From assembly GCA_963575745.1 (NCBI GenBank), contig CAUYUJ010018904.1:750066-814065 (forward strand): a DNA stretch of 64,000 nt. Direction: 5' to 3'. Source of the DNA: Prorocentrum cordatum. Taxonomy: Eukaryota > Sar > Dinophyceae > Prorocentrales > Prorocentraceae. Made by a program: the position numbers and the translations under genes. Shown piece by piece: positions 44,214-53,519 of the stretch; position 1 is the stretch's first letter, and each line of letters opens with the position of its first letter. Under the pieces are notes generated by a model. The model had not been told where the DNA came from. It ran no database searches and worked only from the letters and a program-made list of their open reading frames with translations.

Positions 44214-45456
44214 TCAACGCATCCGCTGCGACTCCCTGCTGATCCAGTCAGCGTACCATTTCGTCAAGTGATTTAGTGTGAATGTTGGTCGGTACAGGAA
44301 GGCACCACGTTTTCTGCTGCTGAAATTTTCCGACTCGTCCATGTAATTGTGCGACCACGCGCAGTTCCCCGAATATCTGCATTGGTCTGCCAAGTGGGCC
44401 CCGAGCACGTGCCACTTCATGGCCACGCTCTGTCCAGATCGAGCCCGCGCCTCCACTATCTGAGATATTGCAGCTTCCAGCTGTCTCAACGACTCCTCAC
44501 TCATTTTCCGCGGCTGCCCAGCCAATATTGAATAATATGTTCTGAAACCGCGGCCGCACTCTAGGAAAGCATCGCCTTCATGGCCGAGCGGTAGGTGATT
44601 CAGCATTGCGGCGCCTCCCTTGTGTTCAAGGATATCCAACACCCACAAATACGCAACTTTTGCTTTCCCCGCCTTCATCTTCATGTAAGGCGAGCTCAAG
44701 TGCCCCAGCATCGCCACCGTCAGACTGGAAATCCTGTCGTTCTGTACCACACCGTTCTCAGCATAGTAGCGCTTGAGCGAGTCGGTCAGAGCCCCGTCAA
44801 GGTGATCCTGGTCATCTGCATTGTACACTCCGAAAAAATTCAAATGCAACAGTTGGATCAGGACAGCGGCCATCCAATAGAGTAGGCAACCTAGCTCCAC
44901 CACGTGCATGCTGTCGAACAATATGTGCTCAGCTGTGAGCCCATCGATGCCTTCTTGAACTCCGTCTATGTGAAAGCATCTCCAAAAAAAAGAGGGCTAC
45001 TTTTGGGCCTTCTGTACGACAAGATCACTCGCTTGTCGGCTGGAAACTCGGAGGGGCGCTGGCCGTGCACAACGTCCGGGTAGCACCGAACACACGGTTC
45101 GATGCGGTCACCGACCTTCAGGTTTGGAAATTCGGCCATTCTTCTGATAACCGTGAGTCCACCCTTCTTTCTCTTTGATTCAATATTACGCAACAGAACG
45201 TCAACTTCGTTGTCCTGAATAGCGTGGTGTGACAAGCTTGTGGAGGCAACCGTCATGAACCACGAATGCTTGCGTTTGCGTGATCGCACGTCGAACTCGT
45301 CAAAGTCTGATTTGGCCTTGAAGCACCTCACGCATCCGTGCACCACCCGATAGTCCACCAACCCTAAGGTTTTGGCTACTTCGTCTAAGTCGGCGGCCAC
45401 CTCGCACAGAACTGCATGGCACCGGCGGCCCTCATAGGAGAACATATCTTGGCCAG
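44214..45456 (-). CDS. 3' exon of a dinoflagellate multi-exon gene; frameshift at an A8 run
   Basis: Two long overlapping-sense frames make one protein. The first covers GQDMFSYEGRRCHAVLCEV, LVDYRVVHGCVRCFKAKSDF, then RIEPCVRCYPDVVHG down to 44992. The second continues from the run of eight A (44984-44991; T8 in the sense strand) with FHIDGVQEGIDGLTAEHILF, DSMHVVELGCLLYWMAAVLI and on to QRMR and a TGA at 44214. A one-base length change in the homopolymer restores a single frame, so it may be an assembly error. I recognise the D-MH-x-x-ELG plus Cys-pair layout from multi-copy dinoflagellate proteins of unknown function; a distant DNA-transposase origin is only a guess. Confidence 0.6.
44984..44991. 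other. A8 homopolymer frameshift site
   Basis: The coding sense changes frame exactly here (PKSSPLFF before, FHIDGVQEG after). Either a real inactivating indel or a homopolymer base-calling error. Confidence 0.6.
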
Positions 45457-45460
45457 CTAA

Positions 45461-45609
45461 CCGGAGGGTTCCAAACAGGTTTTTTGGGGAGGGGGTTTCC
45501 CAGACAGCACCCCAGGGGCCTCGGAACCTCGTCAAAGCAGGGGATGCGAAACCCCTGGGGGGCCCCTCCTGGACAACCACCTCCAAAAAACCCGTTTGGA
45601 ACCCTCCGG
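45461..45609. mobile_element. 149-bp inverted-repeat element with 5-bp target duplication (introner/MITE candidate)
   Basis: The terminal inverted repeats are 27 bp with a single mismatch (CCGGAGGGTTCCAAAC, R, GGGTTTTTTGG-type). GCTAA lies immediately outside both ends (45456-45460 and 45610-45614). An inner CCCCAGGGG pair extends the fold. Removing the element and one GCTAA joins QDSMRAQLA to GQDMFSYEGRR in frame, proving that it interrupted an existing coding sequence. On the gene's strand a GT donor at 45580 and an AG acceptor ending at 45457 would remove 124 nt and keep the frame with ten added residues, so it could act as an intron. Confidence 0.85.
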
Positions 45610-45614
45610 GCTAA

Positions 45615-45835
45615 TTGCGCTCGCATGGAGTCTTGAGGCCACGGAACGCCGTAATAGTCCCTGTCTGGCCAGACCCCTAACGCAGCTATTCGGAAGAACC
45701 ATGATATCACGTCCCACATTGCTTGAAACGTATGCGCCCCTCGGCATCCGCAGCGACAGAATTGCCTGGCGTGGGCGCAGAAAATCGGCACCCTCTCCCG
45801 CAAATGCACGCAAGCCACAAAGAACCGCCGAATGC
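45615..45835 (-). CDS. Internal exon upstream of the inserted element
   Basis: Open frame beginning after an AG at 45837-45836 and a TGA further up. It reads RRFFVACVHLRERVPIF, CRCGCRGAHTFQAMWDVISW, FFRIAALGVWPDRDYYGVPW and PQDSMRAQLA, then is cut by the inserted element. It joins 45456 downward in frame once the element is removed. The phase does not match a direct join to the 48246 exon end, so at least one small exon in between is missing from this annotation or the acceptor lies elsewhere. Confidence 0.55.
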
Positions 45836-46127
45836 CTCAAGGGTCATTCGCCCAGCATGTGCGAAACTTAGTTAAGGCAGCCAGGGCCCCCCTGACCGGA
45901 ATCAACCGAACGAGTACGTGGCCGGAGAGCGAGAGGCCAGATGGGCCCCGCACGCGCTTTCCCTGGATCGCAACAAGCCGTTAATTTTTAAGTCGGGCGT
46001 GTTCTTCTACAGGGGGAATGCTCCAACATAGTGAAAAAATAATCAGGGGACGAGTTTTCCCAACCATTCTGTGGCGTTGGGTCCTCGTTTTGAAGAGACG
46101 GTCCCCGCGTCTCTTCCTTCCTTCCTT
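45836..46127. other. Intron sequence, no feature seen
   Basis: Probable intron between the 48845-48246 exon and the 45835 exon. No small exon could be defined with confidence. Confidence 0.4.
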
Positions 46128-46232
46128 CCTCCCTCCTCCTCCCCCTCATCCCTCCTCCATCGCCATCATCATCATCACCATCATCATCGCCATCATCATC
46201 ATCATCATCACCACCATCATCATCATCATCAC
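46128..46232. repeat. (CAT)n / TCC trinucleotide array
   Basis: CCTTCC units then CATCATCAC trinucleotides on the plus strand. Confidence 0.9.
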
Positions 46233-46289
46233 CCGTTGCAGCACACACACCTCACACGTTTCGTGGCCTCATATAGTGAGCTCCATCCA

Positions 46290-47935
46290 AGGCTCCAATA
46301 GGACCGCCCGCATGCGTCACCCACCACCCAGTACAGCGTTTCGTGGCACCGGGGCCACAGGGAGCCCCACCGAAGGTTCCAGTGGGACCGCCCACATGCG
46401 TCACGCACCACCAAGTACAGCGCTTCGTGGCCCCGTAGGGAGCTCCACCGAAAGCCCCAGCGGCACCGCCCGCATGCGTCACACCGCCCAGTACAGCGTT
46501 TCGTGGCCCCAAGGGGAGCCCCACCGAAGGTCCCAGTGAGACCGCCCGATGCGTCACCCACCACCCAATACAGCGCTTCGTGACCCGATAGGGAGCTTCA
46601 CCGAAAGTTCTCGTGGCACCACCCGCATGCGTCACGCACCACCCAGTAGAGCGTTTCGTGGCCCCATAGGAAACCCCACCGAAGGTCCCACTGGGACCGC
46701 CCGCATGCGTCACGCACCACCCAGCACAGCGCTTCGTTGCCCCATGGGGAGCTCCACCGATGGCCCGAGTGAGAGCGCCCGTGTGCGTCACGCACCACCC
46801 AGTACAGCGCTTCGTGGCCCCAAGGGGAGCCCCACCGAAGGTCCCAGTGGGACCGCCCGCATACGTCACGCACCACCCAGTACAGCGCTTCGTAGCCCAT
46901 AGTGAGCTCCACAGACGGCCCTAGTGGCACCGCCCGCATGCGTCACGCACCACCCAGCACAACGCTTCGTGGACCCAAAGAGAGCCCCACCGACGGCCCC
47001 AGTGGGACCACCCGCATGCGCCACGCACCACCCAGTACAGCGCTTCGTGGCCCCATGGGGAGTTCCACCGACGGCTTTACTGGGACCGCAAGAATGCGTC
47101 CCGCACACCCAGTACAGCGCTGCGTGGCCCCACTATGAGCCCCACCGAAGGTCCCAGTGGGACCGCCCGCGTGCGCCCCGCACACCCAGTACAGCGTTTC
47201 GTGGCCCCTTAGGGAGCCCCACCGAAGGTTCCATTGGGACCGTCAGTTTGCGTCGCCCCCACCCAGCACAGCGCTTCGTGGCCCCAAAGGGAGCCCCACC
47301 GATGAGACCGCCCGCATGCGTCCCGCACACCCCTCACACGTTTCGTGGCCCCATAGGGGGCTCCACCGACGGCCCCAGTGGGACCGCACGCATGCGTCCC
47401 GCACACCCAGTGCAGCGCTGCGTGTCCCCATGGGGAGCCCCGCCGATTCGTGGTCCCATACATGGCTCCACCGAAGGCACCAGTGGCAAAGTCCACATGC
47501 GTTTCCCCCACCCAGCACAAGGTTTCGCGGCGCATACATGGCTCCACCGAAGGCCGCAGTGGCAAAGTCCGCATGCGTCTCCCCCACCCAGCACAACGCT
47601 TCGTGGCCCATAGGGAGCTCCACCGAAGACCCCATTGGCAAAGTCCGCATGCGTCCCCCCACCCAACACAACGTTTCGTGGCCCATGGGGAGCTCCACCG
47701 AAGCTCCATTGGCAAAGTCCGCATGCGTCCCCCCAACTCAGCACAACGCTTCGTGGCCCCATAGGGAGCTCCACCGAAGGCCCCAGTGGCAAAGTCCGCA
47801 TGCGTCTCCCCCCACCCAGTGCAGCGTTTCGTGCCCCATGGGGAGCTCCACCGAAGGCCCCTGTGGCAAACTTCGCATTCGCCCCCCCCAGCCAGTGCAG
47901 CGCTTCGTGGTTCCATAGGGAACTCCACCGACTAC
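46290..47935 (-). repeat. 78-bp satellite, about 21 copies, inside the presumed intron
   Basis: The unit includes CGCATGCGTC, CACCCAGTACAGCG, TTCGTGGCCCCATAGGGAG and CACCGAAGG. The period is 78 bp (26 codons), so several frames stay open for hundreds of codons as VTHAGGPTGTFGGAP-type repeats. Units after about 47450 form a second subfamily with GGCAAAGTCCGCATGCGTC. Copies differ by substitutions and 1-3 bp indels. Diverged copies start the window at 60-290. Confidence 0.92.
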
Positions 47936-48167
47936 GATACCCATACTTGCGGCACTCACAACTACGTATGGTTGGGTCCTTCGCCTGGCTAGTTTGACTA
48001 TGGTTGTGCATGCGGGGGGACATCTATGTGATTTTCTGGATTTTCGGTTTGAAATCCCTATGGGGGAGACAGGCCCGACCCAACGTTGGTTTCCAGAGGG
48101 CGCTTTCTAAAGGTTGCGCCTAGCAAATGTGGCCTCTAGGGGAGTTGTCTATCAGGGCGCGTTAGGT
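47936..48167. other. Intron sequence between satellite and exon
   Basis: No motif recognised apart from its position 3' of the GTGAGC donor. Confidence 0.35.
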
Positions 48168-48239
48168 CTAGCAGCCGAGGCCGCGCGAAGGGGGCACGCG
48201 ACTGGATGCAAGCGGCAGCTTCATATGTATATTTAAAGT

Positions 48240-48245
48240 GCTCAC
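48240..48245 (-). other. Consensus 5' splice site (GTGAGC)
   Basis: Sense strand reads AAGCAG then GTGAGC. The coding frame degenerates beyond it. Confidence 0.6.
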
Positions 48246-48845
48246 CTGCTTGTCGAGGACAGCGTAATCCACGAACAGTCGAACTGGGAAGCACGATTGC
48301 GATCCATACTGCACGACTGTCGTATGAGCGTAAAAGTTTGGCATCAACAGGTCAGGATTGGAAATGTGTTGCATGAATTCGTTCGAGCGGCACCTGAATT
48401 CCCGAGCGAACACCTCTTGGAACGGAAGCATCGGCATCACCCTCAATTGTGCACGTTGCCCTCTAGCCATCCTCTGTGGCACTCTGAAATATTGCAAGCA
48501 CTCTCGCTGGATCTCTTTGGCCCCAATTGCTTTGCCAGCCACTTTGTGTGCGTTTTTCTTGTGCTTGAGCTCCTTTGCCAAGTCCTCCACTCCACAACCT
48601 CCTGCTTTCGTGATGGCCACAGATAATGAAACGAGCATGCACGCAGTCAGGTTGCCCGCGACGAAAAGAGATATCAACATGTTCCGAAGCCTCTTGCCAT
48701 GCTCTTCTTGGACATGGTCGCGCTCTCTCGCCTCTGCCTGTGTTCGGGCGCGCTGCGCGCCGAGCTGGAAGGGGTCCCGCGTCCTCTCGCGGCGGATCTC
48801 TCGACGCGCTGCCGCGAGCTCAGCGTCCGAGATGCTGCTGGCCAT
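48246..48845 (-). CDS. First exon of the relic-spliced-leader gene
   Basis: Starts at ATG 48845, 21 nt after the relic spliced leader, and encodes 200 residues ending VDYAVLDKQ before a consensus donor, CAG followed by GTGAGC (48245-48240). Residues 1-52 are charged and probably helical (MASSISDAELAAARREIRR, QAEARERDHVQEEHGK). About 53-82 form a hydrophobic stretch (MLISLFVAGNLTACMLVSLS) that could be a membrane segment. The remainder is globular with PMLPFQEVFAREF and CFPVRLFVDYAVLDKQ. The next recognised exon is at 45835-45615. Function unknown; it is a multi-copy dinoflagellate type as far as I can recall. Confidence 0.65.
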
Positions 48846-48866
48846 CGAGACGTCTGCTGAAGCCAA

Positions 48867-48888
48867 CTGGAGCCAAAACGGCTACGGA
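48867..48888 (-). other. Relic dinoflagellate spliced leader (DinoSL), 20 of 22 matches
   Basis: Sense strand reads T-CCGTAGCC-G-TTTTGGCTC-C-AG against the 22-nt DinoSL N-CCGTAGCC-A-TTTTGGCTC-A-AG. It is immediately followed by TTGGCTTCAG (48866-48857), which resembles the last ten bases of another leader (8 of 10), then the ATG at 48845. Full leader followed by a truncated leader is the pattern described for recycled processed cDNAs in dinoflagellates. Confidence 0.85.
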
Positions 48889-49317
48889 AATACATCCAGC
48901 ACGCTTCGATGTGGGGATCGCTTTTTCTGCTTCTGTGTCGTTGCCTGCGTGCGTGTTTTCGGATTGCCTTTTCTGCCTTTTCTGTCTTTTCTGCCTGCGC
49001 GCATGTTTTTTGCTCGCCCCAAGGGCCCGAGCGGCCCCGAGTAAACAGACAGGCGTCGACAAATATCGGGGTTGGTGACATGTGGCGCGGCGCCGCAGGT
49101 AGGGGGGGGCCGTTCTGGAATGGCCGGGAGTTTGGATCAGGGGAGCCCCGAAAAACGCGCCGCGCAAACTGGCCAAGTGCCCGCCGGGGGTGGGGGCAGG
49201 GGCGGGCCCGAGAGAGGGCGATGAGGAGGGGTGCCCCCCCCCCCCCCCTCCTTCTCATCGCCGGATCTCAATTCGAAACTACCTGGATACCAATGGGAAT
49301 CCCACCAGCCTTTTGGG
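48889..49317. other. Upstream flank of the relic-leader gene
   Basis: Contains CTTTTCTGCCTTTTCTG repeats (48965-48995) and a C-run (about 49233-49248). No promoter element was recognised, which is normal for dinoflagellates. Confidence 0.4.
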
Positions 49318-49640
49318 CGTAGGTGGTCCAGGGAGGCTCCTCTTCCAACCCCCTTCTTCCCCTTAATGGGGTTTACCCCTCCCCCCTCCCCTGGCCCTGG
49401 GCGCAGGGTTTCGCAGGTAGTTGGAGCGGTCTAGATGGCCCAAGACGGCTCCAAGAGCAGCCCAAAGGCTCCCAAGAGCGCCCCAAAAGGGTCCCAAGAG
49501 GTGCCCAGTCGGCCCAAAGAGGCGCCCAAGAGGCCTCCAAGAGGCCCCCAAGATGCCCCCAAGAGGCTTCAATAACATCCCCAGGCACCCAAGATGCCAC
49601 CCAGATGCTCCAAGCCTCAACAACAAACAAAACAAGAGAC
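49318..49640 (+). repeat. Composite CCAAGA-GGCCCC element, copy 5, with leader module
   Basis: Starts with the GTAGGTGGTCCAGGGAGGCT / TCCTCTTCCA module seen at 10798 and continues with CCAAGACGGCTCC and CCAAGAGGCCCCC units from 49440. The T-rich core present in copies 1, 3 and 4 is missing. Confidence 0.65.
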
Positions 49641-49673
49641 ATCCGAGGATGTTCTTCTGATTGTCATTTGTTC

Positions 49674-50105
49674 CTCCTCCTCTTCCTTCTCCTCCTCCCT
49701 CCTCCCTCCTCACTCTCCCCCGCCGCCTCCTTCGTGTCCTCCTCCTCCTCCTCCTCCTCCTCGTCTTCTTTTCGCACTTCCAAAAGAAACCAGAGCAGTC
49801 TCCGAGAGTCACTCAAAGGCTTATGGCTCTTCTGTTCGCCATCTTTCCCCCCCCCTCCTCCTCCTCCTTCTCCTCCTCCTCCTCCTCCTCCTCCTCCTCC
49901 TTCTCTTCCTCTTCCTCCTTCTCCTTCGTCGTCGTCGTCGGCGTCGTCTCCATGGTCGTCGTCTTCGTCGTGGTCGTCGTCGTTGGGTGCGTCGTCATTG
50001 TCATGGTCATCGCCGTCGTCGTCGTCGTCGTCCTCGTCGCTCTCTTTCTCTCTCATCCCACCGCCTTCTCTTCCTTCTCCTCCTCGGCCCCGTCCCCCCC
50101 CCCAC
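49674..50105. repeat. TCC, TTC and GTC trinucleotide arrays
   Basis: TCC arrays at 49674-49770 and 49850-49925, GTC/GTCGTC at 49926-50040, then TCC again. Confidence 0.9.
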
Positions 50106-50465
50106 TCCCCCCACGAGGAGGAAGTAAGAGGACGCAAAAAGGACTAAGCAGGAACAGGAGCAGATATAGGCGAGGGCAGGAGGAGGTATGCACGAAAACC
50201 ACGACAGTCGGTATGCTTCGCAACACTGCTGTTTTGGGATAGGCTGGCGGGGATACGCGAAGCGTCAAGAATTCAAGAATCCGTTGGGGATGTACCCCAA
50301 TATTAATGTTATCGGGATTTCTTTGTAGAGCACCCTGCAGATCATGTGGATGCCGCTGGTCCGCGGCAGATCCCTCACTTCACATCAATCCCCTGCTCGA
50401 GCGCCCCCTTCACCCGTGGCAGGGCCCCTGCTGGTGCCAAACAGACGAGCCAGAGGCCACGACGT
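50106..50465. other. Anonymous spacer
   Basis: No recognisable gene or repeat. Confidence 0.4.
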
Positions 50466-50590
50466 CCTCCTGCTCCTCCTCATCATCATCATCATCCTCC
50501 TCCTCGTCCTCCTCCTTATCTTCCTCGTCCTCCTCCTCCTCCTCTTCCTCCTCCCTCTCCCTCTCCTCCTCCTCCTCCTCCTCCTCCTGA
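50466..50590. repeat. (TCC)n array
   Basis: TCC/TCA array with CTC interruptions. Confidence 0.9.
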
Positions 50591-51039
50591 TCCCTCACCC
50601 TTCTCATCCTTATCCTCCACTCTCTCCTCCCTCCTCGCTCTCCTCACTCTCCTCTGGAGTTCCTCCTCCCTCCGCCCTCTGAGGCCCGTCCTCACCTTCT
50701 TCTCCTGGCCTCCTCGATCCCTCGTACACCTCGTCAGCCGCCGGGCAGCAGAGAGCGCCCGCGCTTGCGAGAGCGGCCTCCCCAGCGTCGAAGTCCGCGA
50801 ACTCGGGCCATTCCTACGGGTTCGGGGCCGCGCGCGCGGACCCTCTTGGCATCGAGGATCCGGGATGGACGGAGGAAGATCGGGAGGACAGGCGGACACC
50901 AGGGAAGCTGGCAAAGATGCGGGTTGGGATCCAGGCGCGCAGGAGGTGACTCCCGATCGGCCCCAGGTACGCCTTAACAGCTGGGCATCGCCGAGAGTCT
51001 TCGGTGGGCGCTGGGGTCGTCCCGAGCGGAACTTGCTAT
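50591..51039. other. Anonymous sequence
   Basis: No credible coding frame; pyrimidine-rich at its start. Confidence 0.4.
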
Positions 51040-51310
51040 GGCTCGTCCTTTTGCTCATCGTCGGAATTTTAATGATTGCTCTTGTTATTGCTCGTGGTCG
51101 TACTCCTAGTCATAATGTTACTTGTCTTGTACTCTGGTGTTGCTCCTGTCTACTCCTCCTAACTCTCACTCTTGCGTGTGTTACGTTTGCACTTGCTCTT
51201 GCCTGCTCCACCTAACTCCTGTTACTGTTGCATTTGCTCTTGTTCTTGTCGTACTCCTCCTAACTCGTACTTTTGCGATTGATCTTGATCTTGCCTGTAC
51301 TTTCGCTGAC
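51040..51310. repeat. TTGCTCTTG / CTCCTCCTAACTC degenerate tandem repeat
   Basis: About five imperfect copies, each ending CTCCTCCTAACTC or CTCCACCTAACTC and containing TTGCTCTTG. Confidence 0.6.
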
Positions 51311-51379
51311 CCTCCCCATGCTATTCAGGGCCCTTCAGGGCCCTCATCCTGCCTCCTCGCGCTCCGATCATGCCCCATC

Positions 51380-51515
51380 TGCCTTCCTCCTCCTCCTTCT
51401 CCTCCTCCTCTTCCTCCTCCTCCTCCTCCGCCTCCTCTTGATCCCTCTCACCGCCTCCTCTTCCACTCATCTCCTCCTCGCCCCTCTCACCCTCTCCTCT
51501 TCCTCTTCCCTCCTG
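51380..51515. repeat. (TCC)n array
   Basis: TCC array with short breaks. Confidence 0.9.
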
Positions 51516-51700
51516 TAGATCCGCCCTGGAAGAGCGCGCACGTCGCAAACGTCTGCGTGCGGCAGGCGCTCCGCTAGTCCAGGACTCCGTCGCCACTGGA
51601 CCTCGGAACTTAGCGGCCTCAGCTCACCTCGCCCCCGGGCGGGACCCCACCGCCGCCACGTAGCTCAGCGCCGCGTGTGGACCCCAGCCGACTGACAGGA

Positions 51701-52609
51701 TCAGTCGGAGTTCGAGCTGGTAGAATTGGAGCTGGAATCCGAAGCCTCCGCAGCCTTGAAGCCCTGCATCGCGTCCTTGGCCTTGGCGCCCTTCGCTGGC
51801 TTTTTCTTCGCAGCTGCCTTCGTCTTCGCCCCCGCCTTCACTTGCGGCTTCTTCACTTGCAGCTTCTTCACCTGCGGCTTCTTCTTCGGCTCTGACTCCG
51901 ACTCCGAGCTGGATGCCTTCTCTTTCTTAGGCTTCTTCGCGTCCTTATTGTTGTCCTTGTCCTTGTTCTTGTCGTGTTTCGTCTTCTTGTCCTTCTTGGC
52001 GCCCTGGTCGTCCTTGTCCTTGTCGTTCTTGACCTTCTCCTTCTTGGCCTTCTTGTCTTTGCCATTGTTCTTACTGCTTCCCTTCTTGTCGGAGTACTTA
52101 TCCTTCTTGTGATTCTTCTTCTTCTTGTTCTGCTTCTCGCCGTCCTCCGAGCTGCTGTTGGATTTCTTGCTGGTCATCTTTCTCTTCTTCGCAGGCGTTG
52201 ACTCCGATGTGCTGTCAGCGTTGCTCTGCGACGGCTCCTCGACCTCACTCTGGACATCATCCTGCTCGCCATTCTCCGCGTCGTCATTGGCCACTTCGGT
52301 CTCCACCGAAGCCTCTTTCCTGAGATTATAAACCTTGCGTAGCCCTCCCCAGTCGACCTCGACGACGCGTCGAGATCGGTGCGGGCGGGCTGCGCAGTGT
52401 TTAAATCGTGTCCTCTCGCCCCAGCGTTGCAGCTTGACCGTGTAGTAGTAGACCTTGCATCCTCGTTTCGGGCATCTCTTGACCAATCCGTTGCGCTCTG
52501 CCCAGGTGATGAAGTTATCACCATGCTCCTCCGACTTGAACTCGCTGACCAGCTGCTCCTTGGAATACCAGTGCGCGTTCGTCTCCGCCTCAGACCTGCG
52601 GGCCGCCAC
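51701..52609 (-). CDS. 3' exon of a Lys/Asp-rich protein gene
   Basis: 302 codons are open on the minus strand, ending in a true stop at 51701. The first codon shown is GTG inside a longer open frame, so this is an exon rather than a start; a likely acceptor is CGCAG followed by GTCTGAG at about 52590. N-terminal residues 13-75 form a compact basic domain (HWYSKEQLVSEFKSEEHGD, FITWAERNGLVKRCPKRGCK, VYYYTVKLQRWGERTRF). An acidic Ser/Glu stretch (about 95-145) and about 120 residues of KKDK, NKDKD and KKPKKEK repeats follow, then KKPQVKKLQVKKPQVK and an acidic Ser tail. Probably nuclear or nucleic-acid binding by composition; this is inference. Confidence 0.6.
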   Translation of the reverse strand: MAARRSEAETNAHWYSKEQLVSEFKSEEHGDNFITWAERNGLVKRCPKRGCKVYYYTVKLQRWGERTRFKHCAARPHRSRRVVEVDWGGLRKVYNLRKEASVETEVANDDAENGEQDDVQSEVEEPSQSNADSTSESTPAKKRKMTSKKSNSSSEDGEKQNKKKKNHKKDKYSDKKGSSKNNGKDKKAKKEKVKNDKDKDDQGAKKDKKTKHDKNKDKDNNKDAKKPKKEKASSSESESEPKKKPQVKKLQVKKPQVKAGAKTKAAAKKKPAKGAKAKDAMQGFKAAEASDSSSNSTSSNSD

Positions 52610-52669
52610 TGATGCTTCGTTGATGCTGCCTCCTCCTCTACATCTAGAGCCTCCGTATCCCCCTTATAG

Positions 52670-52915
52670 TCCCCCCACCTTCCCTCTCCTCCTCCTCCCC
52701 CTCCTCCTCCTCCTCCTCCTCCTCTTCTTCTTCCTCCTCCTCCTCCTCCTCCTTCTCCTCTTCCTCCTCCTCCTCCTTCTCCTCCTCCTCCTCCTCCTTC
52801 TCCCCCCTCTCACCCTCCTCTCCTCCTTGTCCTCCTCCCCCGTGCTCTCCTCCTCCTCCTCCTCCTCCTCCTCCTCCTCTTCGTCCCCCCCCTCCTCCTC
52901 CCTCCTCCTCCCTCG
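52670..52915. repeat. (TCC)n array in intron
   Basis: Long TCC/TTC array between the 51701-52609 exon and the next upstream exon. Confidence 0.95.
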
Positions 52916-52997
52916 GACCCCTGCGCATTCATCGAGGCATCTTCCTCTTCCTCTTCTGCACCCCCTCCCCGTTCCCCTCCCACCCCTCCCCTTCAGG

Positions 52998-53136
52998 TGA
53001 TTAAATGGCCCCCGAATCGAAAGAACACGTTCTGGCGCCCTGCAGACCACATAGTTCGCCGGGCTTTCATCACCAGCCCGGCGGTGTTGAAGCATGAGCC
53101 AGCTTTGCCCCATACCTCGCGCAAGGCCGCCTTCAC
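52998..53136 (-). CDS. Internal exon (VKAALREVWGKAGSC...)
   Basis: After a TCAG acceptor (CCTCAG then GTGAAG) the frame reads VKAALREVWGKAGSCFNTAG, LVMKARRTMWSAGRQNVFFRFGGHLI, then meets a stop. Composition and periodicity look coding and it lies between two similar exons on the same strand. The donor was not identified; the exon end is approximate. Confidence 0.45.
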
Positions 53137-53189
53137 CTGAGGCACATCAAGCACGGTTACGACTATGAGTTTGCATTTGTGTAAATATG

Positions 53190-53360
53190 GTTACAGAGGG
53201 CGAGGGTGGTAGGAAGAGGGCGGGCGGGGGAAGGGGGGGAGACTGCGAAGAGATGAAGCGGAGGGTGGCGGAGCAGGAAGATGAATCCGAGGAGGGGGAT
53301 GGCGAGGGAGTGGAGGGAGAGGAGGAGGAGGAGGAGGAGGAGGAGGAAGTACGTAGAGAG
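53190..53360. repeat. Purine-rich tract with (GGA)n
   Basis: G/A low complexity, clean GGA at about 53315-53350. Confidence 0.85.
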
Positions 53361-53519
53361 GGAGAAGCAAGGGCGATGGGGAAGTCCGATCGAAACGGGT
53401 TCCCAGACCCCTCTCGGGGTCCAACCGCACAATTTTCCGCGCTTCGTCCAGTCGTGGCGACGAGGAGGGCCACCGAGGAGGGCCACCGAGGACCAGGACA
53501 GCCCTCATCGACTCCGCTC

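Noticed and set aside
45461-45609. Conventional intron with exact removal at the target duplication
   Set aside because: Removing exactly 154 nt would require CC...AG or GC...TA ends; only the internal GT (45580) with AG (45457) gives a canonical in-frame intron, so that model is preferred.
46290-47935. Long open frames of GGPTGTFGGAP-type repeats as a repetitive surface protein
   Set aside because: The 78-bp period is a multiple of three, so several frames on both strands are open at once; copies carry indels that break any single frame, and the block sits in a probable intron.
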